Shown here piece by piece: positions 12,726-22,899 of a stretch of DNA of 60,000 nt. The first letter of the stretch is position 1. Each line of letters starts with the position of its first letter. A program made the position numbers and the translations under genes. The notes below the pieces were generated by a model that saw nothing but the letters and a program-made list of their open reading frames with translations, was not told the DNA's origin and searched no databases. The DNA lies in assembly GCF_964340395.1 (NCBI RefSeq), contig NC_135551.1, positions 29,506,455 through 29,566,454 on the forward strand, written 5' to 3'. This DNA comes from Glandiceps talaboti. Lineage: Eukaryota > Hemichordata > Enteropneusta > Spengelidae.

Positions 12726-13370
12726 CCTAACACAGGTGATTCACTACTATTCAGAATGTACGATATTACAAGTAAGTTATTGTACCTAACACAGGTGATT
12801 CACTACTATTCAGAATGTACGATATTACAAGTAAGTTATTGTACCTAACACAGGTGATTCACTACTATTCAGAATGTACGATATTACAAGTAAGTTATTG
12901 TACCTAACACAGGTGATTCACTACTATTCAGAATGTACGATATTACAAGTAAGTTATTGTACCTAACACAGGTGATTCACTACTACTCAGGGTGTGTATG
13001 ATATTACAAGTAAGTTATTGTACCTAACACAGGTGATTCACTACTACTCAGGGTGTGTATGATATTACCAGCAAGTTATTGTACCTAACACAAGTGATTC
13101 GCTACTATTCAGAATGTACGATATTACAAGTAAGTTATTGTACCTAACACAGGTGATTCACTACTATTCAGAATGTACGATATTACAAGTAAGTTATTGT
13201 ACCTAAAACAGGTGATTCACTACTACTCAGGGTGTGTATGATATTACCAGCAAGTTATTGTACCTAACACAAGTGATTCACTACTATTCAGAATGTACGA
13301 TATTACAAGTAAGTTATTGTACCTAACACAGGTGATTCACTGCTATTCAGAATGTACGATGTTACAAGTA
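12673..13370. repeat. 59-bp minisatellite, about 12 copies
   Basis: The unit is gattcactactattcagaa, then tgtacgatattacaagtaag, then ttattgtacctaacacaggt. It starts inside dispersed module A, so it is an internal amplification of that module. Each plus-strand unit has an acceptor-like cacag and a donor-like caagtaagt about 36 nt apart. Two variant units with ctactactcagggtgtgtat occur in mid-array. The array ends about 115 bp beyond the MFSD9 stop codon. Confidence 0.95.
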
Positions 13371-13383
13371 TAAAGTTATTACA

Positions 13384-13389
13384 TTTAAT
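13384..13389 (-). terminator. Possible MFSD9 polyadenylation signal
   Basis: ATTAAA on the minus strand, about 98 nt past the MFSD9 stop codon. It is the nearest recognised hexamer and lies just before the 59-bp array. Cleavage would fall at the array edge. Confidence 0.4.
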
Positions 13390-13486
13390 AAATTTCAAAA
13401 AAAAATGTTCAGTTGCAGCTAGTATCGCATTAATGTAATGACATAGACATGTTACTCTTGTCATGTGATTGTATACAATGGAAATA

Positions 13487-14184
13487 TTACTGACTTTTCT
13501 CTTTAGTGATTGCTTTGTCTTGTGGAAATAAAATTAATGTAACGATACCAGCTAATGCAAAATTTGCCGCTAAAATACCGGGTCCTTGATAACTGAACTC
13601 CTGAATAATTCCCCCTATGGCGGGAGTAATCATTCGTGCAACCGACATGACAGATTGGCTTAGCCCTATAACAGCCCCTATCTCAGTAGATCTACCACGT
13701 CTAATACTCAAGTCAGAACATGTCACCCTTGAGAGGGCGTTTGCAAATGACAGTGGGGCTTGTAGAAACATAATAACCCATATATTAGGTGCAAAAGTCA
13801 ACGCTAATATAACAAGAAACTGTAATATACTGGCATGAAGTAAAACTTTTCCCTCATGCTGATAAAATTCAATTACTCGTCCGACAAGCATTCCACTTAA
13901 AACTCCTGCTGCACTTCCAAATGATATAATATAGCCGTTCATTTTAGGACTTGTTCCATACTCATGTTCCAACATCAGAGTAAAATTACTCCTATATATA
14001 AGCACTGCAAAGCCTACCAGGAATCTAATGATAAAGAGATCTAACTGACCAATCAGAATGTGTCGAAAGGTTTTAAAAAATGTAAATGGATTCAGATTCA
14101 GATCTTCCAGGATGAATCTGCCTTCGGATTCAGTTCTCTTTATATTGCCTGTTTGTAGTGGTGTTATAAAATACCAGGTGATAC
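13487..14184 (-). CDS. MFSD9: MFSD9 exon 6 (C-terminal half and stop)
   Basis: One exon of 698 nt codes for the central linker and the last six helices, residues about 182-413, ending KEKSQ and stop. It contains the stretch IIRFLVGFAVLIYRSNFTLML and the late segment GAVIGLSQSVMSVARMI, both aligning with the human family member from memory. Confidence 0.9.
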
Positions 14185-17100
14185 CTGCAAGAGAAAACAT
14201 AAATCTGAAACATAGTTTAAAAATTATTGACAAAGGTGTAAAATATTTTATGCAATATAACGGTTGAAATAAGTGAACAAAATCCAATTTTTTAAAAGCT
14301 ATCATCAGACAGATATGTGATTCAAGATATCTTTGATCTTTGTACAAACCATGACTACTATAAATATGATGAACGCTACTACAGAAAATTCATAGAAATC
14401 TGCTTGTAATTTACAGAACTTTAATAAAGCAACCTGTTTCAAGTTTTACAGACCTCTGCCAGAAATCTGACAGTACATGTAAATAGAGCTCACATAGAAT
14501 CTCATTGAGTAACAGAGGAGAGTCTTCAACTGTCTTCAAAAACAATGATGTCTATAGAAATATGTGTATGGTAACTATGGTAACTATTAAACAGAAATCA
14601 AATATGATAAAAATTATTACCATATCTGAATATGCCACATTCTGGTAACTAGGAAAGATAAAAGATTTCATGGTTTGGCCACTAGGAGTGCTGTTCACAA
14701 GCCATTTGTTGGCAGGAAGTGAGAGCCAGATTATATTTTGTAGCACAAAGACAGCAGACACTAAGTTACACATTCTTTATGTTGTTCCCATAATACTATT
14801 TTATTAGGGACTACATGTCTAACCACTATTGCAATGCCCTTACTTTCACACACATTTCATTCACTGCTTCATATAAATATAGCAATGCCATACACCCAGT
14901 GGCCATGACAACAATTTATTTCTCACTTTGCCAAATCTGGTGTGCCCTCTTGTAGTGCTTACCTGAGAAATAGCTGGAATTTCAGTAACTGGAATATGGT
15001 TTAAAAAACTGAGATACAAATCTTTCAAGAAATTCTCTAGAAATCTTACCATAGCATATAAGGAACATTGCAGCAGCCAGTAAGCAAACTATCATGAATC
15101 CATCTTCAATTTCTGCAATATGGCCACCAAGTGTTGGTCCAATAATGAAACCCAAACCAGATATAGCATTGAATTTACCATATACAGCAGGAAGTTCATC
15201 TTTTGGGGTAATGTCTGCCATATAAGCTTTACCCAATGACATCGTGTGTTTGAAAACACCTAGAAACAGCAACAAAATACAAAATGATATTGTGTGTTTG
15301 AAAACACCTAGAAACAAAAACAAAATACCCAATGATATTGTCTGTTTAATTTGTTGAGCTTGTGTACTTGAAATTCTGCCATAGAGGGCACTATTCACAT
15401 TAGTAATACCACCCACAACCAGTCAAACATATAGCAACAAAGACATACAAAATATCAACATATTTAGACAACAATGGTAAAAGAAACTTACCTACTACAA
15501 GTCTTGAAATAATTAATATAGATATTGTACTTGAAAACCCAAGTATAGCATAACCAATTGCTGAACAAGAAAAACACCAGAGAAGTGACCATCTTCTACC
15601 AACAACATCACTCCATTTACCCTAAGAAAAGATACCATATCCTTTGATTAATATATGGTATTTAGAATTACTGGTAACCAATAACATGAATATCTTAGGA
15701 ATGGTGGCCCTAGTAGTTTGAAGAGTGATAACCTCAATTGGTTGTCGTAGCGACAACAATTGGGGTATTTGTATGTCACTAACATGTACCAGTAACAGTA
15801 TACCCATGAAATTTTGAGTGAGTTCTGTCATGTACATGTATTGTGTTGCCATAACAACAGATCTTTGATAATGATCTGAAGGTGTTAAACACATGATTGC
15901 TAATGATTTATAAAGAAAGATTATTGTCATCCATCCACATGGGGGAAATTCAAACTAACATAAGGAGTACTGATTTCAGTTACTATTGTCATCTATCCAC
16001 ATGCGGGAAATTCAAACTAACATAAGGAGTACTGATTTCAGTTACTATTGTCATCTATCCACATGCGGGAAATTCAAACTAACATAAGGAGTACTGATTT
16101 CAGTTCCTATTGTCATCTATCCACATGCGGGAAATTCAAACTAACATAAGGAGTACTGATTTCAGTTACTATTGTCATCTATCCACATGCGGGAAATTCA
16201 AACTAACATAAGGAGTACTGATTTCAGTTACTATTGTCATCTATCCACATGCGGGAAATTCAAACTAACATAAGGAGTACTGATTTCAGTTACTATTGTC
16301 ATCTATCCACATGCAGGAAATTCAAACTAACATAAGGAGTACTGATTTCAGTTACTATTGTCATCTATCCACATGCGGGAAATTCAAACTAACATAAGGA
16401 GTACTGATTTCAACTCCTGTCTTCCAATCTTGCAACCAGGGCTGATATTTCATTCACTACATCGTGCCTGGACGGAGCTGTAAAAGAGACTGTGGTTTAT
16501 GATGATGCTGTTTTCATCCTCATTTGCATTTTAAAAAAAGACATAAATGGCTCTCGTATTTCGTATATACTGTGTCTAAATACATAGTGATAGCAACTGA
16601 ATAGAAAACATCAATGAGTGACTTCCCAAGTGTTAAACTGTGTGCTCCTTAGAAGTATTTCACCAGCATTAGTTGGAGGTCCAAACAGAAGTATCATCTT
16701 CTGAAGAAAGAAGCTTTTGATCTGTAGAAGTTGAAGCTAAAATGCTAGAGGGACTTGTTGACGCTAAAATGCTAGAGGGACTGTGCTCTAGTGTTTGGCT
16801 TTATGGTGATAGCTTTAATAATTGATATGGTTTGACTTTGCCAATGACTGCTGTGGTTTGAAGTGTGATATAAAACCCAAGTATTACTATAATCTTTCGA
16901 TGTTTTTACGTTACCCAGTAATATTTGCACTTGGATAAATAAACTAAACTTACATGTAACATTTTAATCATGCTGCTTATCTCAACTACCTGTTTACTAA
17001 GTTCTTTATGGTACTGTGTACAGTGACTTGATGTCTGTATGTAAACAGTTTAATTCTAATAAATAGATAGATTAACATATATATGAATGCACTGCCCAAC

Positions 17101-19147
17101 CCACGGTCATATGTCATCTCAATGGAATGCCAAGTCTAAAATTGACTTTGGCTAGACGTTTGGGCGTTCCACCCTTAATTAATCAACCTTCGGTCACTTT
17201 CAATTGGACGAAAGTCCGAAGGTCTAGCAGTAATACTACTTATATGGAGACAATCCACACAGATTACATACTATGTACCTTGTACATAATAAACTAATTG
17301 ATAGAATATTGAATGTACTTACAACTATTGGTCCTGAAAATAACTGAATCCCACCATAAAGAGAACCTAAAAGGAAACAACAGAAAGCGCCATTAACAAT
17401 GAATCTTTGCAAGGAAGACTGTTCATGGATTTTTATGACTGAAAATTCACATTCTACATTATTTTGTATAATTCATAGATAGAAGTCTGTAAATACCTAG
17501 CCAGGCTAAATTTCCACCAAATTTATGCTACATGCTATGGAAATCTAATCCATATTTTATTTAATTTCTATCAACTATTAGTATTACTAGCGTTCCACAA
17601 ACAGTGTCTGTTGAATGCTCCAAATCAATGTAAGAACACAGGACTGTCTGATATTATCTAAACCAGTATGAGCATAATACAAGACGATATTTCCATTATC
17701 AACCATTATCTTCCAATGTATACCATTATCTACCATTATCTACAATTATCTAACATTATCTACCAAACCTACCAACTAAACCCACAACTGTAGATGATGC
17801 CCCTAGTTCCTTTGTGTGTCTTGGTACCAATGGAATAATCATGGCAATGCCAAGGAAATCCTGTAAGGTAAAACATTATATCCAGTTACTGTGCAGAGTT
17901 CACCCAATGGAATAATCATGGCAATACCAAGGAAATCCTGTAAGGTAAAACATTATATCCAGTTACTGTGCAGAGTTCACCCAATGGAAAAATCATGGCA
18001 ATACCAAGGAAATCCTGTAAGGTAAAACATTATATCCAGTTACTGTGCGGAGTTCTACCAAGGAAATCCTGTAAGATAACACATTATATCCAGTTACTGT
18101 GCAGAGTTCACCCAATGGAATAATCATGGCAATACCAAGGAAATCCTGCAGCATAAATCATAAGAATCTGAGGTTGACTGCCTACTTGTAATCAATATGA
18201 GGGTTACTCACTGTGGGTAATCACAGGGGTACTTGCACTTGTGCTTGCAGTGTTTTCTGCTCCACTTTCACATCTGTACACTCATGAAAGTATGCTTGCA
18301 GAAAACACTCAAGCACTCATGAAATATCCTGAGTACTAGTGCATCATGGGATTTTCTTATTATTAGTTGTGTTTATACTGATAGAAATGGCGATGTATGG
18401 CTTTCATCTTACTTTGATGGCATGTCACTGTATGAAATAAAATTACATAAATCTGGCACAAGGACTCATTAAATAAAGAAATGGGGCATGGGTATTTTTA
18501 CATAATGTTAGCCTTATCAATTTCTGTCATTTAACTCTTTGGGAACATATTGGAAAGTTTCTAAACTCCCATAGGAACACAAGATATATGACTCAGCAGG
18601 TCCCTATGGATACTAAAATATCTCTATTTGTTGACTGGACCCCCTATGTATCTTTACATTTTCTCAATCAGATTATTCAAAGAACAATTGTTTGGTTTTA
18701 CATTGCTGTACATGGACACTAAATTAATCGAGTAACACAAATTATGCAAATTAGATTATATTAATTAATTTTGATTTCTTTTTGAACTTGAATGGCATAA
18801 ATTTACACAGTTTATCTTGATTTGATCTCGTTTGAACCATTACACTTTATGAATAGAATATGAGGTTGATTGGAACATCAGCAAACAAGCAAATCATGGG
18901 TGTGTGCATTTTCACTGATTTCATTGCGTCTAACCAACCCACCAACCAACCAACCAACCAACTGCTTGGGATAGGAAAACAAGTGGCTACTTGAAGTGAA
19001 CTTGTTTGGCAACGTGGATGCAAGTTCAAATTCATTCAATATTCAACATCAAACTGTTCTGTATATGTTACTCACCAGAAACCCCACAACGTACAAAATG
19101 TACGTTATTCTTGTTCTATGATCATTGGTAACAGTAGCTGACTTCAT
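13487..19147 (-). CDS. MFSD9: MFSD9-like major facilitator superfamily transporter
   Basis: Six exons join in frame on the minus strand to give 413 aa: 19147-19076, 17860-17773, 17366-17323, 15621-15492, 15259-15050 and 14184-13487. Family knowledge: MFSD9 is a 12-helix transporter-like membrane protein of unknown substrate; the human form is somewhat longer. Seen here: the first helix starts near residue 15 (YILYVVGFLDFLGIAMIIPL), then the MFS loop motif GKWSDVVGRR (residues 69-78), GVFKHTMSLGKAYMAD, and GFIIGPTLGGHIAEIEDGF, which resembles MFS motif C. The human protein has equivalent stretches. The cytoplasmic linker between the two six-helix halves is short. The ATG has A at -3 and faces a 14-3-3 gene 235 bp away, suggesting a shared promoter. 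Splice-site duplications at exons 2 and 5 may give isoforms. Transport activity is not shown by the sequence. Confidence 0.9.
15050..15259 (-). CDS. MFSD9: MFSD9 exon 5
   Basis: Codes for GVFKHTMSLGKAYMAD through LLAAAMFLICY and carries the GPxxGG motif. The acceptor is tttctag at 15260-15261. A second near-identical acceptor 48 bp upstream (exon start at 15307) would stay open and add 16 residues. Confidence 0.88.
15240..15345 (-). repeat. 48-bp tandem duplication with acceptor site
   Basis: The segment gtgtttgaaaacacctagaa with its neighbours is present twice, 48 bp apart, and a third more diverged partial copy follows. Each of the two close copies carries the exon 5 acceptor and its first codons (GVFKHT). 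Confidence 0.9.
15492..15621 (-). CDS. MFSD9: MFSD9 exon 4
   Basis: Starts with the signature loop GKWSDVVGRR and continues through helix 3 to IISRLVV. Ends one base into Gly at a GTAAGT donor. Confidence 0.88.
15921..16412. repeat. 62-bp minisatellite, 8 copies, nearly identical
   Basis: Unit attgtcatctatccacatgc, then gggaaattcaaactaacata, then aggagtactgatttcagtta and ct. Copies differ at only a few positions, so the expansion is recent or homogenised. It lies in the MFSD9 intron between exons 3 and 4. Confidence 0.97.
17323..17366 (-). CDS. MFSD9: MFSD9 exon 3
   Basis: A 44-nt exon coding for SLYGGIQLFSGPIV, part of helix 2. It has a clean tttag acceptor and a GTAAGT donor, and ends in phase 0. 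Confidence 0.85.
17773..17860 (-). CDS. MFSD9: MFSD9 exon 2
   Basis: Codes for the rest of helix 1 and the following loop (DFLGIAMIIPLVPRH to VVGLV), ending one base into a Gly codon at a GTAGGT donor. The acceptor used here is the one nearest the intact exon; four further copies of the acceptor plus the first half of this exon lie upstream in the transcript. Confidence 0.85.
17829..18160 (-). repeat. 77-bp repeats containing MFSD9 exon 2 acceptor
   Basis: Exon-start copies lie at 17860 (the real one), 17937, 18014, 18068 and 18145. Spacings are 77, 77, 54 and 77 bp. Each copy has the acceptor and most copies have about 33 nt of exon, then intron sequence ending in a new acceptor. Confidence 0.93.
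18241..18316. other. Long imperfect hairpin in MFSD9 intron 1
   Basis: The arm gtgcttgcagtgttttctgc (18241-18260) pairs with gcagaaaacactcaagcac (18298-18316) with one bulge. Inside, actttca pairs with tgaaagt. The whole is 76 nt, the size of a pre-microRNA hairpin. Whether it is transcribed and processed is not visible. Confidence 0.45.
19076..19147 (-). CDS. MFSD9: MFSD9 exon 1 (start codon)
   Basis: Codes for residues 1-24, beginning MKSATVTND and ending YVVGFL before a GTGAGT donor, phase 0. The ATG is the only one that leads in frame into the first membrane helix, and the split helix is completed by exon 2. Confidence 0.85.
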
Positions 19148-19382
19148 GATGATTGCACTTGGATTTAAATTTTCATTTACAAAAATATACTACTACGCTT
19201 CCGGGTTTGCGCACGCTTCCAAACGTTGAGGGCGATCTACCCTCGTGCCACAAAGGACGCGACGCGACTGGAGACATCTTGTTTGTTTCGCCAACTGAAA
19301 TTTCACAACCGAGGCGTAGTCAATATCTGACCAATATTCCCTCTTTACCGATAGCATTACAACGTAAAGTCTTCTATACACC
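19148..19382. promoter_or_regulatory. Head-to-head promoter of MFSD9 and 14-3-3
   Basis: This 235-bp gap separates two divergent start codons. It is richer in CpG than the flanks. It contains an ETS-type gcttccggg (19197-19205), an overlapping NRF1-like TGCGCACGC (19208-19216) and a CCAAT box (19331-19335); no clear TATA box is seen. ETS, NRF1 and NF-Y sites are typical of bidirectional housekeeping promoters. The sites are seen; their use is inference. Confidence 0.65.
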
Positions 19383-20153
19383 ATGACAGACATGAAGGAC
19401 AAAGAGAGCTACGTTTACCAGGCCAAGCTGGCAGAACAGGCCGAAAGATACGACGACATGGTCAAATTCATGCGGGAGGTAGTTGCTAAGGATGGGGACC
19501 TGACAGACGAAGAACGAAATCTTCTCTCCGTCGCTTACAAAAATGTCACGGGTGCACGCCGAGCTTCCTGGAGAATACTCAACTCAATCGCAACGAAGAA
19601 GGAAAGTTCAGGCGAAGGAACGCTAAAGACCTTGAGAGAATACCGCGACAAGGTTGAGAAGGAACTAGAGCAAATATGTAGAGACGTGTTGAAGTTACTG
19701 GACGAACATTTAATACCACAGGCGGCACGAAGTGAATCTAAAGTGTTCTACTACAAAATGAAAGGTGATTATTATCGTTACATGGCCGAGTATGTTGACG
19801 GCGATGATAGGAAAGGCATCGCTCAAAATAGTTTGCTGGCCTATCAGTCAGCGAGTGATGAGGCAAATACCTTGGAAATGAAGTCAACGGATCCGATACG
19901 CCTGGGGTTGGCGCTCAATTATTCCGTCTTTTATTACGAAATTTTGAATTCACCAGCTCGGGCGATAAACGTCGCGAAGGCAGCCTTTGACGATGCCATT
20001 GCCGAACTTGACGGCGTTGAGGAAGATGTATACAAGGATGCTACGCTGATTATGCAATTATTACGGGATAACCTGACCTTATGGGCCACAGAAAGCCAGG
20101 AAGAACAAGAATGCGACGCTAGCGGTAATGTGGACGATGTTGAAGATGCTTAA
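19383..20153 (+). CDS. YWHAE: 14-3-3 protein, epsilon-like, intronless
   Basis: A single uninterrupted frame of 256 aa. 14-3-3 proteins are cytosolic dimers that bind phosphoserine/phosphothreonine partners. Seen: the family signature [19 protein letters not shown] and, at the far end, the second signature [18 protein letters not shown]. The phosphopeptide-binding residues are all present: K53, R60, R64, K125, R132, Y133, N179 and N230. [10 protein letters not shown] (YY rather than YL) and the acidic end with DVED point to the epsilon type; the paralogue call is less sure than the family. S62 in RRASW is the site often phosphorylated in the dimer interface. Start context is caccATGA. GC content is higher than in the flanks. 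The lack of introns is odd, since animal 14-3-3 genes usually have them; a retrocopy that kept or gained a promoter is possible. Confidence 0.95.
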   Translation: MTDMKDKESYVYQAKLAEQAERYDDMVKFMREVVAKDGDLTDEERNLLSVAYKNVTGARRASWRILNSIATKKESSGEGTLKTLREYRDKVEKELEQICRDVLKLLDEHLIPQAARSESKVFYYKMKGDYYRYMAEYVDGDDRKGIAQNSLLAYQSASDEANTLEMKSTDPIRLGLALNYSVFYYEILNSPARAINVAKAAFDDAIAELDGVEEDVYKDATLIMQLLRDNLTLWATESQEEQECDASGNVDDVEDA

Positions 20154-22400
20154 AAAGGACATGCAAAATGAACTTTTTGTAGTATGTCTTGTTACTTGTT
20201 AAGAATAGATTTTACTTGGACTAACGTTGAAATATAATAATTACATAAGGCTGTAATTGAGGTACAAGACTAACCCAATTTGATTATGATGTTTATGTTA
20301 TCAATTTTTTTTCAAATGACAAGTGATATTTCATTTGGTGACCTTGATTCTAACATTATGCATATTAAAATTGTTCTATAATACTATGTAGTGCTATAGG
20401 CTGGTGATTGACGTTTGGTAATTCCAATAGGATCAAATATTGTAACTTTAGAATACTGTACCTTTATTTTTTAGTCTTCAATTTAGTGCGTGGTTGTAGT
20501 TGTCAATAATTTTACGTACATGTAGTTAAAAATTAATTATTTTCTAGTTAGTCGTGAATGTGTAGTATCATTTGTTTATTAATTGTGCATACCTTTCAAC
20601 ATTTTATTTAATACTTTATGTGGTGCAAGTTCTTGTCATATTCTCCAGCCAGGCTCTGAATTAAAACTCTCATATCAATAGTACATATCAACATTACAAA
20701 CTTACAATTCAGCTGTTATCAACGTTTTTTGACTGCAGTCAGGTACTGAACAAGGACTCTGTTATCATAGGCACATAAACAACATTGTAGACCCTGGCTT
20801 TACTATTAACAAGGACTGTCGACACAAGTTAACAACGCTACTTGTTGCAATCAAAAGTCAGACTCTGACCTTGTTACTATGAGTATGTGTATTATTGACT
20901 GTGATACACCCTGAACCAACATTGCACATCCAAACTCTGTCACAGTCTGGCATGTTATCGTAATTACAAGACCACTCTTAATCGTATCCACGCCTTTCAT
21001 ACGGACTGTATTGTCGCAAAGTATATTGACACTACAATACTGCATCACAACCAGTACCAGTCAGAACTATGGACTCTTGTCATTGTATGACCATTAACCA
21101 CAGTTACACCTTGAATCAGTACTGTACTGGGACCAGTATGTCAACAGCAAAGTACATTGCAACCAGGACCAGTTATCGCAAGTACTTGTACATGGTTGTT
21201 ATCACTCGGTATACTACATGTAACAAGGTGACATTCAACTGATCACCCAACAGAACACCAATTACAATCACAACTGTGGATCTGTTTCATCACTTTCTCT
21301 TCACAATTCAATGACAACTTGTCAATGTCTTACTGGTAATGTACACAGAGACTGGTCCACTGAATTTGTAATGTTGATATGTAAAAGCTTTTGTGAGAGA
21401 TTTGTAAGACCAACACAGCATCCAACAATATCTCGGCTATAACGATATTTGCAGAGTTGATTCGCTACCTTTCTTTCCAAACCTCATTTCTTTTAAAAAT
21501 CAGGGAAAGCAAAAATATCTGTAATGTTCAGATAGGAAAAACAGCAAATTTAAATATTTGACAGCTCAAAACCTCATACTGGTTTTTTGTTGTACAAATG
21601 TACAGAGAAGTCCTTTATTAGGGTTTGGTTGGAGCAGTATACCACATTCATATTCATACCCTCACCATCCTTTATCATATAGTTTGAAATTAGAATTATT
21701 TTAAGTACTTTTAGTAGAAGTAGAGTGATTTGATTTGAATACATGACATGAGGGGGTTTAAGATTAGAGTGAGAACACATCATTTTCTGAAATACTCTAT
21801 TTGTTATATATTGATATCCATTCCTTATGGTTGTATTTGTATTTTCAAATGTTGACATTTGGCTGTATGTGACTTGAATCGTAGCCACACCAAATCTGAC
21901 CAAATTTAATCAATAGACAACTTTTAATAGCAGATGAAAATATTGATACTTGAGAAAAGAAAATAGCTTTCAGTTATTTTGAAACCAGACCAATATGAAT
22001 TGGTGTTATACTTTACTATTCTCTGTTGAAATGGGCCAACTTTTTTATCATAATTGGCTACTTGTTTGTGTTGCATAGACGTACCAATAAACAGATACAC
22101 ATTTCAAATGTTATGAAATTTACACAATCCATGTGGTGGCGTCTGTTATTGAGTGGTATGGAGAAGATGAGTTTCTTGGTAAAAGTTTAAGGGTTAAATG
22201 ATCCAAAAACAAAATAGTAGTGTCAAGGATGGTGTATTTGGCCCAATGGCCTCCACCCACCCACCTGATATTTATTTGGTTATACCACCAAGATTATGCA
22301 CATGTATCTGTCATGCTAATATATGTCCCAAAGCTCCTCTTTTCAATCACTTATGGGAAAAATCGTACTAAATGTATTGTAGCCATAAGTTTTGGGAATA
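20154..22400. other. 14-3-3 3' flank and gene-free DNA
   Basis: Probably 3' untranslated sequence at first; the earliest polyadenylation-like hexamer is ATTAAA at 20364-20369. No AATAAA was noticed nearby. Beyond that no gene is supported. Open frames such as 21574-21903 (minus) lack motifs. Confidence 0.5.
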
Positions 22401-22405
22401 CTGCA

Positions 22406-22510
22406 TTAATAATAATAATGTTGGGTTCTTATATAGCGCTTTCCCATGCCATGCTCAAAGCACTTTACAATTATTACCCCTGGCTCGGATCAGAATGGCA
22501 CATTACCCTG
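22406..22510. repeat. Dispersed repeat-like motif
   Basis: Contains tatatagcgctttcccatgc and catgctcaaagcactttaca. This wording resembles a short interspersed motif I associate with many marine animal genomes. Only one copy is in the window, so repeat status rests on recall, not on internal comparison. Confidence 0.3.
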
Positions 22511-22899
22511 GCTGTGTATACATACATGTATATACCGGTATATATATACGAATTGTACCTATCTAGTTTCCTTTTTGCAACTCAACCCAGACAAGGCGAC
22601 AAGTAATGTTAGGGTTAGGGATTTTAGAGTATGGGTTATGGTTGGTAAATGATGACAACAGGCTTTATCTGATGCTAAATTGTTCTATTTAAAGCTACAT
22701 GTAGGCTTAGATACTGCCCTTCAAATGTTCCCCATTACTTTGTTCACCATTGCCATTTCACAAAGGTGACCCTTTTCTCTCTGCAAATTGTGTGTATTAT
22801 TACTCATACCACTGTCTCAGATTATTATGACCTTCAAGGTGACAGGTCAGTCATTTGGTCAAAAAAGTTAGATATCTTTGAAGTGTCTCAACATTACTA

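Noticed and set aside
15622-15930. 102-codon minus-strand frame
   Set aside because: Lies in an MFSD9 intron just before exon 4 and does not join any exon in phase with similarity.
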